Shown here piece by piece: positions 11,865-23,888 of a stretch of DNA of 64,000 nt. The notes under the pieces are model-generated. The model saw only the letters and a list, made by a program, of their open reading frames with translations, did no database searches and was not told the DNA's origin. The stretch spans positions 372,001-436,000 of the forward strand of contig VXAZ01001682.1 in the NCBI GenBank assembly GCA_013399875.1. Reading direction: 5' to 3'. A program made the position numbers and the translations under genes. This DNA comes from Gymnorhina tibicen (taxonomy: Eukaryota > Chordata > Aves > Passeriformes > Artamidae). Numbering within the stretch: the stretch's first letter is position 1; the number at the start of each line of letters is the position of its first letter.

Positions 11865-13535
11865 ACACAATACAGGACTGTCTTGGCCATGGCACTACCC
11901 CCAGCACCATTTGGGTGCCCAAATGGCTCTTCTTACCCATCCTGGCCATCATGGTTCCCCCTAAACTTTCTTAACTTTCTTTGCTCGTTACCCTTTCCAC
12001 CCTCAATACCTTCCCTTTTCGTGCCCCATTCCTCATCATTTCTCAGCTCTTAGACACCGTCCTTCATCTCCCAGGCTGTGCACATCATCTCTTGCTGAGG
12101 CACCAGGACATGACCAGAGACAGAATCACTGTGTTCAAGAGTGCTCCATATTTTATAGACTAGGCACGTCTTAAATGCCTTTAAAGCATGATTCCCTGCT
12201 TTTTGCAACTCTTTTGCAGGCTAACATAAGTAGTGAGAGAAGCACAACAGGAGTTATAAAAACATGGAATTTATTTCATAGTGAGAGAGGAAAAAGGGAA
12301 AGGAGGGTGGGGAAAGAGCAAAATAAGATGAGATGGTAAAGGGTATAAAAAAGAGATTAAATGGGCAGAGCAAAGAGGTGAAAAAGAGAAAAAAGGACAT
12401 GAAGAAAAAGAAAAAAAAGGGAAAGTAAAAAGAAAATAAAAAGATGAGGGAACCTTGCCCACCGAAAATGGCAGATATGCAACATGGATGCTTGCAAGAA
12501 CAAGAATTCTGGGTATCATCAGATGTGAAACAGAGTATTTTTGTGACAACAGGAATGTGATATGGTCAGTATGCAGGGCTGAGGGAAATGATACGAGAGG
12601 GAAATAAAGGCAGTAGCCACAAAGCTGAGGAGCAGGTGAATAACATGGTACCTCATACGGGTTTAAAAGATGAGACCATGCACATAACAGGATCCATCTG
12701 AATATAATTCATTTTCTAGGAAGTCATTGCAGATCTCTGCCACTGGATCCAGACATGACATGAGATCTCTTGGAAACCATTAGAAAGATAAATTCTGGGA
12801 AATGTGTCATTTTGGATTTTTCTAGATGGCAAGTGGAGAATTACTGTTATGAGTGATATTTTAGCTCAGCCCTTCCTGGATGTAATAGCATCAGAACCAG
12901 CAAAAAGCAATTTTATTTTAGACTTTGTTTAGATCAACAGTGAGGACGCTATGGAAAAGTGTTTGATCAGATGTTCACTACTATTGTTGAAATTAAAAGA
13001 AGGATAAGCAAAAACAGTTATCAAAGTCCTTAATTTCTGAAGCACAAGGGTGAAGAACTAATGGGATTAGTGACTGAGTCACTTGGTGTTAAGAATGCAG
13101 AGATGGTAACAAAGGAGCTTGAGATTTCTCCATGACAAATGCACAAAAATACCAAGAGTAGAGTACAAAAATGCTTACTGCAATACATCTTGTAACTTAT
13201 TGCAAGATTACAGTAATACTTATTGTAAGGGAAGAATTGTCAGGGACATTTACAAGGAGTGGGAAAAGGATAAATCAACAAATCCATGTCCAAGTTTTTA
13301 TATGTAGGAATAATATGAGAATGGTGCAAGAAACATTAAAACAACAGAGGAGGGCTCTTTAGATGTGTAAGGAAAGAAAGCAGCTGGGTAACAAGGGTAG
13401 GATGAGTATGAGCTATATATTAGAATAATATATAGCTTTGTCTCCAGTAGGAAGAAACCTAATTAATGCTGGTAACTGGTAACAAGTCCTGAAAAACTCC
13501 CCATGTCCTCAAATGTGTAAACTAAATATCCCTAT
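11865..13535. other. Unique noncoding sequence with a purine-rich stretch
   Basis: No gene is recognised. The segment 12280-12448 is strongly purine-rich (A/G) and low in complexity and is listed separately. The rest, up to the GA microsatellite at 13536, is ordinary AT-leaning sequence. Confidence 0.55.
12280..12448. repeat. A/G-rich low-complexity sequence
   Basis: About 170 bp are made almost entirely of A and G ('gaaaaaggacatgaagaaaa' is typical) without a fixed period. The minus-strand open frame of Ser/Phe/Pro/Leu residues across it is a composition artefact. Confidence 0.8.
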
Positions 13536-13715
13536 GAAAGAAAGAAAGAAAGAGGAAGGAAGGAAGGAAGGGAGGAAGCGAGGAAGGAAGGAAGGAAGGA
13601 AGGAAGGATGGAAGGAAGGAAGGAAGGAAGGAAGGAAGGAAGGAAAAGAGAAAGAGAGAAAGAGAGAAAGAGAGAAAGAGAGAAAGAGAGAAAGAGAGAA
13701 AGAGAGAAAGAAAGA
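13536..13715. repeat. Compound purine microsatellite (GAAA)n-(GGAA)n-(GAAAGAGA)n
   Basis: A 180-bp homopurine strand is broken by only one C (13579) and one T (13609). The blocks are (GAAA)n at about 13536-13551, (GGAA)n at about 13553-13643 and an 8-bp AAAGAGAG repeat at about 13644-13709. The Lys/Glu/Arg/Gly open frame at 13513-13758 is its translation and not a gene. Homopurine tracts of this kind can form triplex (H-) DNA. Confidence 0.95.
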
Positions 13716-14881
13716 TTTGCAGGTGTGTTTCTTATGGTACTTCAGTGAGATTAATTAATATGCTCCACAGGGAATCCCTCATGAAAATGAGGAATCTCAG
13801 ATCTCAGCAGGCTGCAGACAAGGGACAGTGGTTGGGAAACTGGCAGAAGTGCCAAAGCCTTGCAGGAGAGAAGTCCCATCCCTGCAAGCACATGTGGAGT
13901 TACTCACAGTAACTGTGGGGCTGACTTTAATTAATATTTCCATTACTGAGACAGAAGCAGGATGCCAGGGATGAGATGAGCCAGACAGCAAGCCATGAAT
14001 ACATGCGCCGTAAAGGAGGGGTCTTGGCTGATATCACCAAAAAGTGAAGTTGGAGCACTGGGAAAGTTTGCCCGGTCACCAAGCACACCTGACCATTCAG
14101 AAGGTGTCTTTCAGGGGCTGACAGCCCCTTTCCAGGGGGTTCCTGTCTTGCTGACATGAAGAGACAAATTGAGTGGAAACAAGGAGATGCTTTGCTTACA
14201 TCAAAGCATCCCAGAGAAGGATTTCATTCACGGTAAATCTCCTTTCTCAGCAGTGGCAATTGCAAGGGTCTAGGCTGTTCTTGCATTTAATTCCCCTGAT
14301 TGCCATTAGACCCGTTTTACCACGTTTAGGCACGGAACTGAGTTCAAATTTCCTTTGAAACTACTGCACTGTCTCCTCCTGTTTAAACTTGTCTCTGCCT
14401 GAGTTTGACCAGTGCTAGCACACATCCTGAGAGATTCAGCCTTATACTGCACTGACCTTGGCCACTGCTTTGGGCCAAAGAACATGCAGAGTCTTGGCCA
14501 CCAAGACACTTTCCTACTCTCCAGAAAGAGGTGCTACACCGTGCCAGTGAGCAGGAGCTGCTGCAAACATCTGGATGGTGCCATTCTGAGGACAGAGTAA
14601 CAGGTCCACCCCCTGGCAACACCACCAGACTTGGGTTAGTCTCAGTCTTTGTGGCTCTGTTACACCCCAGCAGCTGGTGCATGTCCAGGTCTCACATCCT
14701 GGTGTGTTCCCAATGCCATACCTTCCTCGTGGCAGAAGTGCAGAGATGCCAATTACCTTGTCATGCTGAAAGTCCCTGGAAGCAGAACAGTCCCTGCATT
14801 CTGAATTTGGGTGGGGGAATGTAATTATCTGTGGGACTAAACCTATTTGAAATTTTTGGGGAATATTACATTCTAGTACAT
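13716..14881. other. Unique noncoding sequence
   Basis: I see no transposon ends or domains. The 183-codon minus-strand frame spanning 14514-15065 runs from antisense CR1 through the AT-rich patch into unique DNA, so it is not a credible gene. Confidence 0.55.
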
Positions 14882-14969
14882 CAGATATATAATACACATT
14901 TAATATATAGCATATCACATCAATTATATATAATTGATAATATATTATATATATTTGGGCATAGTATAT
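14882..14969. repeat. AT-rich sequence with a perfect 20-bp palindrome
   Basis: About 85 bp of TA-rich sequence abut the 5' end of the following CR1 copy. Bases 14919-14938 form a perfect inverted repeat, with 'atcaattata' followed by its exact reverse complement. TA-rich palindromes are prone to cruciform formation and breakage. Confidence 0.85.
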
Positions 14970-15281
14970 CACAGCTTGGACAGGTGTGCTCTTTTTTGGG
15001 TAGAAGATTGACCAGATGGCCAGGCCTAGAGAGTGGTGGTGAATGGAATCACATCCAGTTGGCATCTGGTCACTAGCGGTGTTCCTTGAGGCTCAGAACT
15101 GGGGCCAGTCCTGTTTAATGTCTTTATCAATGATCTGGACAAGGAGGTCGAGTGTACCCTCAGTAAGTTTGCAGATGAAACCCCACTGGGGAGGAGTGTT
15201 GATGTGCTGGAGGGTAGAAAGGATCTGCAGAGGGATCTGGACAGGCCGGATCGATGGGTCGAGGCCAACAGAATGAGGTTC
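14970..15281 (+). repeat. CR1 LINE, 5' part of a copy split by an LTR
   Basis: It begins around 'cacagcttggacaggtgtgc' and encodes a decayed part of CR1 ORF2 reverse transcriptase. The block [14 protein letters not shown] is readable, followed by a motif reading FADE where active elements have FADD. A stop codon interrupts the frame at 'ccttgaggctc', so the copy is dead. It is joined after the LTR by the segment 15905-16685. Confidence 0.93.
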
Positions 15282-15904
15282 TGTCCTTGTTTCAGCTGGG
15301 ATAGAGTTCATTTTCTTTCTAATAGCTGGGACAGTGCTGTGTTTTGGATTTAGTATGAGAATAATGTTGATAACACATTGATGTTTCAGTTGTTGCTAAA
15401 CAGCATTTGTCCTAAGTCAAGGACTTTTCGGTGTGTCTTGCTCTGCCAGGGAGCACATGCACGAGAAGCTGGGAGGGAGCATGACCAGGACAGGTGACCT
15501 GAACTGGCCAAAGGGATATTCCACACCACAGAACATCATGCCCAGTTTATTAACTGGGGAAGATTGGTTGCTGCTCAGGCACCGGCTGGGCATCAGTCGG
15601 GGGTGGTGAGCAGTGTTGTGCATCACTTATTTATATTAAGTGATATTTCTCTCTTCCTCTCCATTTCATTACAATTACAATTGTAGTAATTGCAACTTCA
15701 TTACAATTTTTATTATTATTGTAGTTGTTCTTATGATTAGTGCTATTATGATGTTTTATTTTGTTTCAATTACTAAAGTGTTCTTATCTCAACCCATGAG
15801 GTTTACCTTTGTTCCTCAACTCTCCTCCCGACCGGGGTGGCAGGAGCAGGGAGTAGTGAGCAGCTGTCTGGTACTTTGTTGCAAAATGGGGTTGAACCAT
15901 GACA
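15282..15904 (+). mobile_element. Solo LTR of an avian ERV inserted in CR1
   Basis: The element begins 'tgtccttgtttcagctggga' and ends 'ggggttgaaccatgaca'. CR1 sequence that should read 'gaggttcaacaaggcc' is split. AGGTTC (15276-15281) precedes the LTR and AGGGCC (15905-15910) follows it, then CR1 continues 'aacaaggcc'. The best reading is a 6-bp target duplication with two later substitutions, which fits an ERVK-like integrase. Family knowledge gives the plus orientation. The site where related LTRs carry a TATA box (agtatataaactgg) here reads CCCAGTTTATTAACTGGG (15541-15558), and the polyadenylation site has decayed to ACTAAA (15772-15777). Length is 623 bp and no retroviral genes are attached. 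Confidence 0.9.
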
Positions 15905-16685
15905 AGGGCCAACAAGGCCAAGTGCCAGGTCCTTCACTTCAGTTACAAGAAGCCCCTGCAGTGCTCCAGGCTGAGGGCAGAGTGGCTGGAAAGCTGCCCA
16001 GCAGGAAAGGCCCTGGGGGTGCTGGCCGACAGCGGCCAAATATGAGCCAGGTTGTGCCCAGGTGGGCAAGGAAGCCAGTGGCCTCCTGGCCTTCTGCATC
16101 AGCAACAGTGTGGCCAGCAGGAGCAGGGCAGTGATTGTCCCTCTGTGCTGGGCACTGGGGAGGCCACACCTCACATTCTTAGTTCAGTTTTGGGCACCTT
16201 ACAAAAAGAAAGACATTGAGGGGCTGGAGCATGTGCAGAGAAGGGAACAGAGAGGGGGAAGGGTCTGGAGCACAAGTCTGATGAGGAGCAGCTGAGGGAG
16301 CTGGGGGTGTTCTACCTGGAGTAAAGGAGGCTCAGGAAGGATCTTCTGACTCTCTACAACTCCCTGACAGGAGGTTGCAGCCAGGTGGGGGTCAGTCTCT
16401 TCTTCCAGCTAACAAGTGACAGGATGAGAGAAGTGGCCTCAAGCTGCACCACTGGGGGTTTGGGTTGGGTATTAAGAAACATTTCTTCACTGAAAGGGTG
16501 GTCAGGCATTGGAAGAGACTGCCCAGGGCAGTGACTGAGTCACCATCCCTGGAGGTATTTAAAAGATGTGTAGATGTGGCACTTGGGGACACGGTTTAGC
16601 GTTGGGACTTGGCAGTGTTGGGTTAATGGTTGGACTCAGTGGTTGCAGAGGTCTTTTCCAACTTAAATGACTCTATGATTCTATT
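15905..16685 (+). repeat. CR1 LINE, 3' part of the split copy
   Basis: The sequence resumes at 'aacaaggccaagtgccaggt' and runs through the ORF2 C-terminal region and 3' UTR to the CR1 tail 'gactctatgattctatt'. The frame is broken. Bases 16217-16341 are identical to 35970-36094 in the other long copy, so both belong to the same subfamily. Confidence 0.95.
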
Positions 16686-19600
16686 AATCTAGTGATGAAA
16701 GAGAACCTGAATGAATAAATGCACATTTGGTTAAAAATTATATAAGTTTTTTTTTTTTTAAATTGAGCTTTAAAGAAAATGAACCACCTTCCCCAGAGCA
16801 TCTTTCAGAATCAAGTATGACTCCCTTCTTACTGGTTTCAGGTTGAATAATTTTGTATCATGGGGGAATCCACACACAAATATACATTTTTTTTTAGCAT
16901 TTAATTTGCAAACTGAAACTCTGATCTTGGCACAGCGCTCCAGCAGAGTTCACTAAAGGATCCCTCTGCAAACCCAGGTATAATGAATGCAGCTCGGTGT
17001 CACCACGGGGCAGTGCAGCCCCATCACTGCCACACCTCCTTACAGACAGAGCACCCCAAACACCCATAGCCACCCTCTGACCCTGAGAGCACACAAAGAG
17101 GCCTGACATAGACCTAAACTCCTCCTTGCGCTCAAAATATCAGTGCAGACATGCAGGAGAGGTTTCCTTACACAGAGCTACTGCCACGCATTTTCCAACA
17201 CATATCTTCATATTACTTAAACTATTATGGCCATGACCCAAGGCACTTCCCGGGGATCAGAGCACAGCTGAATGTACTGAGCACACAGACCATTAATCCC
17301 AGACTGATAATGGTCAGTTTGAGCATCACAGCATACAAGATTCCCTACATCCTTGGTCAGGGTCTCCAGCTGCTACCCCAGTATATATGAGTACTACAAA
17401 AGCTCCTTTTGCATGAGCAAACACAGAAGAAAAAAAATAGGGGAAAAAAAAGAAGAAAAAAAAACAAATGAGCACCCTCTAGCCCTTGCGGGGAAAATGA
17501 GGGATACACAATGGATTGGCACGGGGGAAATGGTGCAAAGAGACATCAGGACTCTGAGGAAGGCCCAGGGTTTTTTCAACACCCATCCTCCGCCCTCTCA
17601 CAGCTTTGTGCATCACCCTCCCAGGACGCTGGGGGAAGCAAGTGTGTGCCATGAACAGGAGCCACCTGGGACCATGCTGGGCTGTGCTCCTTCAGCTTAA
17701 TAGTCCCTGTCACTGCAGTGCCTGGATGGGAAAGCTGAGTTTTATAAAGTCCCAGCAGCTGAGATGAGGTCTTCTCCTGCCAGCCTTGGATTTTTCACTC
17801 ACTCTCAAAGTAGGAGAGTGGAAATATCAGAGAAGGAATCTATTACCTGCACTGCTCAATGAAGCTTTTATGATATTCCCTGTTCCCCTTGGAGAGGTGC
17901 TTAGTACACTCTGGGGTGTTAAGATACATTCATTTCCATTTCCAATTCCCTTTTATTTCCCATCCATCTTCTGGCTGCTATAAGCACACACTCTCTTCTT
18001 TCTGCAAACAAAAAGCCTTCCTCCCCAGCCATTTCTTCATAAAATGCCCTCCAGTGACCCCCAGCTGGCTGCTCCAAGTTTCATCAGCACACCTGGGGTA
18101 GGAACGTAACTTTTCAGATTCCTCTCCCTCTCCTCCATCACCTCGAACAACCTTGCACCTACTTGCACTCGAGAACCTCGTGTCTCCAGAAAACTCTGCT
18201 TCCAGCCCCCTTTTCAACAGAGACATGGTTTATTGTCCCCTAAGTAGCCCTTCACAGTTCCTCTTCTCAATCAGCACTGGGTAATGGTTTCCTAGGGACC
18301 ATAATACTTAGCAGCACAGTAATTGAATGATATTATTAACAGCAGTAGCATCTGTGTTGTCTGTTTAATTAACTGGAGAGCAAATGAGGCTCTAAGAGTC
18401 ATTAGTCTGATCCTTTATTGTTTTTCTAATGATGTGCTGCTTCTTACTTGATTATTGGCTAAGGATCCCCTTTACCAAAAAATGCAATTTTAATAAAATA
18501 ATAACAAAAAAACTCTCTGCACTCCTGAATGACATATATTACTTCTCTCAAGCTACAGATTAAACAACTGTAAACTTCTGCTGTAAATACTCCAAGTCCA
18601 CCACCTCTACTACTCCTTGAGCAGCAGAAAGGAAAGAGGAGACACCAGCCCATGATTCAAGGAATGAAAGAACATTGTATTACTGAGGAGCTGATGATAA
18701 AAGCAAAGCTCATCCTGCTGTCATGACTGGGGACTCTGTAGGGGCTGAAGGAGGAAAGACCACCTTTAGAGACTGCTGGCCACAGAAAAAAAGAAAAAAA
18801 AGGAGCTACTGATCACAGCATTTCATTCCATATCTGCACTGAAAGGGATGAGGACCAAAGGAAGCAGACATCCTCTCTATTCCTAATTGGACTGAATTTA
18901 TGGGCAATCTGACAGCAGCAGCTCCCATTTGTCCTCTTGGAAGCTTCTTGCATAGGTGGGGCAGCCACTCCACAGCAGCCCCAGCACTCATGCAACCCTG
19001 CAGCCCTGTCACCACACACAGGCAGGAGTCGGATGTGGATGCGGAGTCATCATTCCCTCCACACCCATTGAGCAGCCATCCTGGTCTGGTGTTTGGGCTG
19101 AGGTTCATTGCCTGACAGCTGGTTATTGGCTTCTCTGCAAGGGGCATATGGAAATTTCCATGAAGATGATCCCAACTGCAGTTACTCAGCTTATCAGGAA
19201 GCATGAGCAATTGGCATTAACCAAATTAGGAAAAAAATCCCATCTCAGGCAGGAAGGAGATCTTGCTCCTTGCATGCCTAAGATATTTGCTCCTGCAAAG
19301 TCTGTAGGTTAAGTTGAGCAGTAAAGGATGTCAGGCACAGCCATATACAGATCTAGGGGCATACAGATGTATGTTACATATCCTCTTCAGTGGCCAGGTG
19401 TGAGTCTTAACACTACGTAGCTTTTCTTTAACTTTATCTTGAGTAGCTGCTTAAGCTCTGCTCTGGTGGCCACACCAACCACCAACCCTCCCCTCTCCAG
19501 CAGGTGGCTCATGGAGACTGCAGCTGAATGTCTGCCAAAGGCTGTCTTCACACCAGCATCATGCTAGCACCTCTGTATCCTCATGGACTTGGGGCCCTGT

Positions 19601-19929
19601 CTCTCCAGCTACTGATTTGGAGGCCATTGTGCTCAAACATGGGCCTTAAGGAAGAGAGATACAGCCCCCTTTGATGTCATCAATCAGCTCCACCCAGATG
19701 GAAAGGAAAGGCTTGGCTCTGTGATTTAGCTCAGGCTTAGGTGTGGTGCTTGGGAGGTACTTTTCTACTGACACTCGTGGGTCTGGGAATCAACATGAGA
19801 TCTTTGAACATCAGGTCCATGCTTTGTTCCAAGTCTCCAGTGCATCTCACTCAGCAACACCATCAGTACCAAGAGGACAAAGCCCATGAACATCACACAC
19901 AAGTGTCCCTCACTGTGCAAAGTGCTCCA
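16686..19929. other. Unique noncoding sequence
   Basis: No coding, RNA or transposon signal is recognised. There are poly-T (around 16748) and A-rich (17428-17470) runs. Open frames are short (at most 134 codons) and without domains. Confidence 0.55.
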
Positions 19930-20012
19930 AGAAGACCGTGCTTGAGTAGGGAGGTTGGACCAGATGATACCACTGGTGGTTCCTTTCAACCTCAATCACT
20001 CTGCAATTCCAT
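19930..20012 (+). repeat. CR1 LINE 3' tail
   Basis: The sequence 'gaggttggaccagatgatac' followed by 'cctttcaacctcaatcactctgcaattcc' is a slightly diverged CR1 3' end in the plus orientation. Only about 80 bp remain, a typical severe 5' truncation. Confidence 0.85.
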
Positions 20013-21580
20013 GTTTAGGACCAAGGATGAGGCTTTGAGTGCAACTATAGAAGGACAACTGCCTGTAACTCCATGATCTCAATGCAAAATCCTCCAGGAG
20101 TCATTGCCTACTTATCTGAATTGTCATTAAGGAGAAAAATAAACCCATTTTCTCCTCTGATGGCCTCATTCAGTTCAGTAGTATGTTTCATCAACCAACT
20201 TCTTCTTGCACATATTAAATAAATACAGAATGAAGAATGAGTAGAAATGGATCCTGGGGTGTTAAAGAGATTGGGAAAATGACTGTGGCTAAGAATAAAC
20301 AGGCATATCAAATGAGCAAGGAAAGAAAAGAAAATGTAATGTCTCTTGTCACCACTGGACCTATCCATCTCAGGACAAATCCACAGCTATTCCAAGATTT
20401 GCAGATTTAAAATGTTTTTTTTTCTCAGGAAATTTCTCTGGAGCTCCAGGCTGACTCTTCATGAAACCAACTTCTTAGTTAGGACTACTTTTTTTAACAA
20501 TTACAGAGACAGATATTTCTGTCTCTGACTTGTTCACCTGGAAATTTTGCTTCTTGTTCACAAGGGACTTATTTGTAATCCCTGCTTTGCTGCTGTTCTC
20601 TCACTCCCTGAATTCTGGTGCAACAGCTGTTGGCTGACTCCTGCTTAGTGCATGAATGAAAAATAAATGAATGAACACATGAACTTGTGGCTTCCTGTAA
20701 ATTTAGAATACAGCAGCTCCATCATACTGAGTATAACAACTGGCACCATAAGAAGCCAAGAAAGCTGCTGTTTGGTTGAAGTTGCCAAAGTGATTGCTGA
20801 AGAGACCTCAGACATTTCTCCATTTGGGTCTGAAGAACCATTACAACATAAAATATTTTTGAAAAAGTGTTTAAAAGAATCTCCAGAGCTGTGAAGTAAA
20901 TTTGACAGGTACAATCTCTCTCGTGATTCAGATGGAGACGGAGATTCCCCAACCATGAGACAGCTTCCCAGCAGCAGTTTGGGTACAGCAGGTTCCAGTA
21001 CTGATTGGAAAAGGATGAAAAGGAAAAGGATAAAAATGGTACACTTCAGAGAAAAGCCTAAATGATAAGAATAATTTATTTCAGGTCAGTCACTAACCAA
21101 CTAAGTGACTACAGAGGATCTTGCCTTTCCAAGTCTTCTCTTTAGTGGCTCCATAAATTAAATAGAGTGGTGTCTGTGCATCAGTAAATTAAAATATTTG
21201 TGGGATCTCTGAATGGCAAGCACTGGACATACAAATGTTCGGATGAACCCTGCTGATTTGTGACTTTTCTCATAAGAGTCTTCCTTGCAATAGCTGCTTG
21301 GAAAGCTATCCCACTGGATTCTCCCAGCTCTTCTGTCCATATTATTTATGGACAAAGTACCCAGGGGTCCTCACAACACATCTTCACATGCATTCATCCC
21401 ACCAGACTTGCTCACACAGATTTCTTTCTCCAGATGTCCATTTGCCCTTATCTCTTCTGTGCACTTACCTAGTCACAAACTGCCAACCAAGAGCCACATA
21501 TCTCCATTGAAGCTTATTCTCCAAAGTAACACATTTGACTGCAAATTAGTCCTGTACTCAGCCTGGTTTTGTTCGAAACC

Positions 21581-21640
21581 TTCCATAATTTCCACTCCCC
21601 TCCCATAATTTCCACTCCCCTTCCATAATTTCCACTCCCC
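21581..21640. repeat. 20-bp minisatellite, 3 copies
   Basis: There are three tandem units of 20 bp: 21581-21600, 21601-21620 and 21621-21640. The first and third are identical ('ttccataatttccactcccc') and the second differs by one base. The near-identity implies recent duplication or homogenisation. Confidence 0.93.
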
Positions 21641-23888
21641 CCCTTTACTGCTAAGCTAAAATAATTTCCCCCTTTCTTAGGTTTTTACACCCATCAGGGG
21701 TTTTTTTACAGTAATAACAAAAGAAGATCAGAATATCTGCCCTTACTAGAGCTATAAGTGAGGAACTCCTGTTCTTAATAGGGTACAACACCTTCAGCCT
21801 CATCCTTTTTTCTTCCCAGTGCCTGTACTGGTGATTTCTTCTCCCTACTCTGCTTGTGCCTGCAGGGAGTGCTGCACATTTTATATCCTAGTCTGAAGCC
21901 ATCTACTCCTTTCCCAGCACCTACAGCATAGCTGGAGGTCATGCCAAGAGTCCAGGGTGATTCACACACAAACTGGAACCTCTAAGTTCATCTGTGTATC
22001 ATCTTTCCAGTTGCATTCTGCAGAATTAAAGACTGGAGCATATAATGAAAGCAGGAAAGGAATAAACAGGAAATAATCCAGCTCTGTGGGAGGGTTCCAG
22101 GACAGTCCCCTAGGAAGGTGCATTCAAAGGAAGCCCCAGTTTTCTACCAAATAATGAAACAGGTGGCCATGCCACACACTGTGGAAGAGCCCAGCCATTG
22201 CCAACAGGCAGTGCAGGGAACCAGAAATCCTGGCTCACAGTCTCTGCGCTCCACATGAGGCCACTGAGCAAAACTACATAATCCACTTAAGCACAAGTCT
22301 CATTTTATGATCTCTGGATGTAACAAGGTGGAGATGAGCAGCCTCATTGCCCATATTTAAAAGGTGCATGGGGAAGAGCTGACTGTCTGGGTTTTAAAGG
22401 AACTGACTGTTCCTTGCTGCATTTGTTGAAAGTGGTCATAATTAAAATGAGGAGAGAACAATCCCCAGCACAAGAAATACATTAGGCACCATAAACCCTC
22501 TACTGGAATCTGCAGGACTCTACCCAGCGGGAGGTTGAATTTTAGGTAATTGATTTCCTGAAAACCTGTCCTTTGCCAAAATTACTATTTCACTGGCTGT
22601 TATAGACAAACAGATAATTCAGCATATTTAGCAGATCTTTTCAGGTACATCTGTGGGCAAGGGGACCAACAGGAAAAACCATCCACTGATGCAGATCAGG
22701 GCTGAGCCCCTGACAGTGGCTGTGCCACAGGGTGTCACCGCCCATTCCTCATGTCACCAGAGCTCTTCCTGACTGACAAATTAGGGACGGTGCTCTTGCC
22801 TTTTCTTGTGTTTCAGCTGCAGGCCCGTGTCACACTCCTTGTTGCTCCCGGCCATGCAGGACACGGCCGTCACAGCCTGCCGAGCCCTTCACTCTCTGGC
22901 TCCTGGCAGCCTGATCTTCTCTGGCCTATCTCAGAGAGGGGCTCCAAACCAAGCAAGGACAAAGTCTGACTCAGGGTAGGGAAGGTCAGCCTATGTCATG
23001 CCATGCTGATGATGCTGTGCTGAAGGCTCCTGGGATGACATTAAATCAGTCAGCTTCCTATTTTATTTGTCTTTCCAGGGAGAAATGTCTGGCAAGGGAT
23101 ACTAAAGATGTTTTGATGGCTGATCATGATCTCTGCTTCCTGCTGGCATGTTCTGGCTAGCAGGTTTGGCCACCACTGATTCCAAGTCTGGCCTGCATTT
23201 GCCCTATCCATTTTCTCCTTCCTGCCTCTTTCTTTCCCATCTGTCCCTCCCTTTCCCTTCCCCTTGTCACAGAAGCTGTGTGCTCCTAGAGAGCTTTCCA
23301 TGTGCACAAGACAAGCACAAGTAAATTTGAGCTTCCTGAGGTCATTGTCCAAAAGGTTTCATCCCCTCCAAGGTGCTGCAGGAAAACTGGCCACTTCCAA
23401 AGACCAGTGCGAGCCCCTGTGCCCCTGAGTTTTACTGGCCACTGGGCTTGCATTGGGAAACCCTGAATCTCCCCACAGCACAACACTAAGATACTTTGGC
23501 ATCAAACCTTGAGGCACATACTGCCTTTCAAGTAGATGATTGATCTATTTTCCCAATAGGAGTGTGTCACATTCCGGGCGATTTCAAAAGGACCACCATT
23601 CTGCTAGATGACCACAATGGGCTGATTCCTCTACCCAAAAGATCACCAACTCCTTGTTTACAACAGTTTTCTTTTATGAAGCAGGCAGTCTCAGCTTTTG
23701 ATTTAGCCTGATGGAAACCCTGGTGCAGCTCCCCCCATGTGCTCTCCATGGCCAGCCAAAGACTTCGGGAGAGATCAGGGTGAAGAAGATGAGGTTACAG
23801 CTACATTCCTATTCCTGCCTCCTCTACCACCTCCAAAAAGCACTTCCAAGTCTGTGGTAAGCAGAGACAAAGATGACAACCTTACAGC

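Noticed and set aside
13513..13758. Lys/Glu/Arg/Gly-rich frame resembling a charged coiled-coil protein
   Set aside because: It is only the translation of the GA microsatellite.
14514..15065. 183-codon minus-strand open frame
   Set aside because: It runs antisense through CR1, then an AT-rich palindrome, then unique DNA. It has no domain and its composition follows the repeats.
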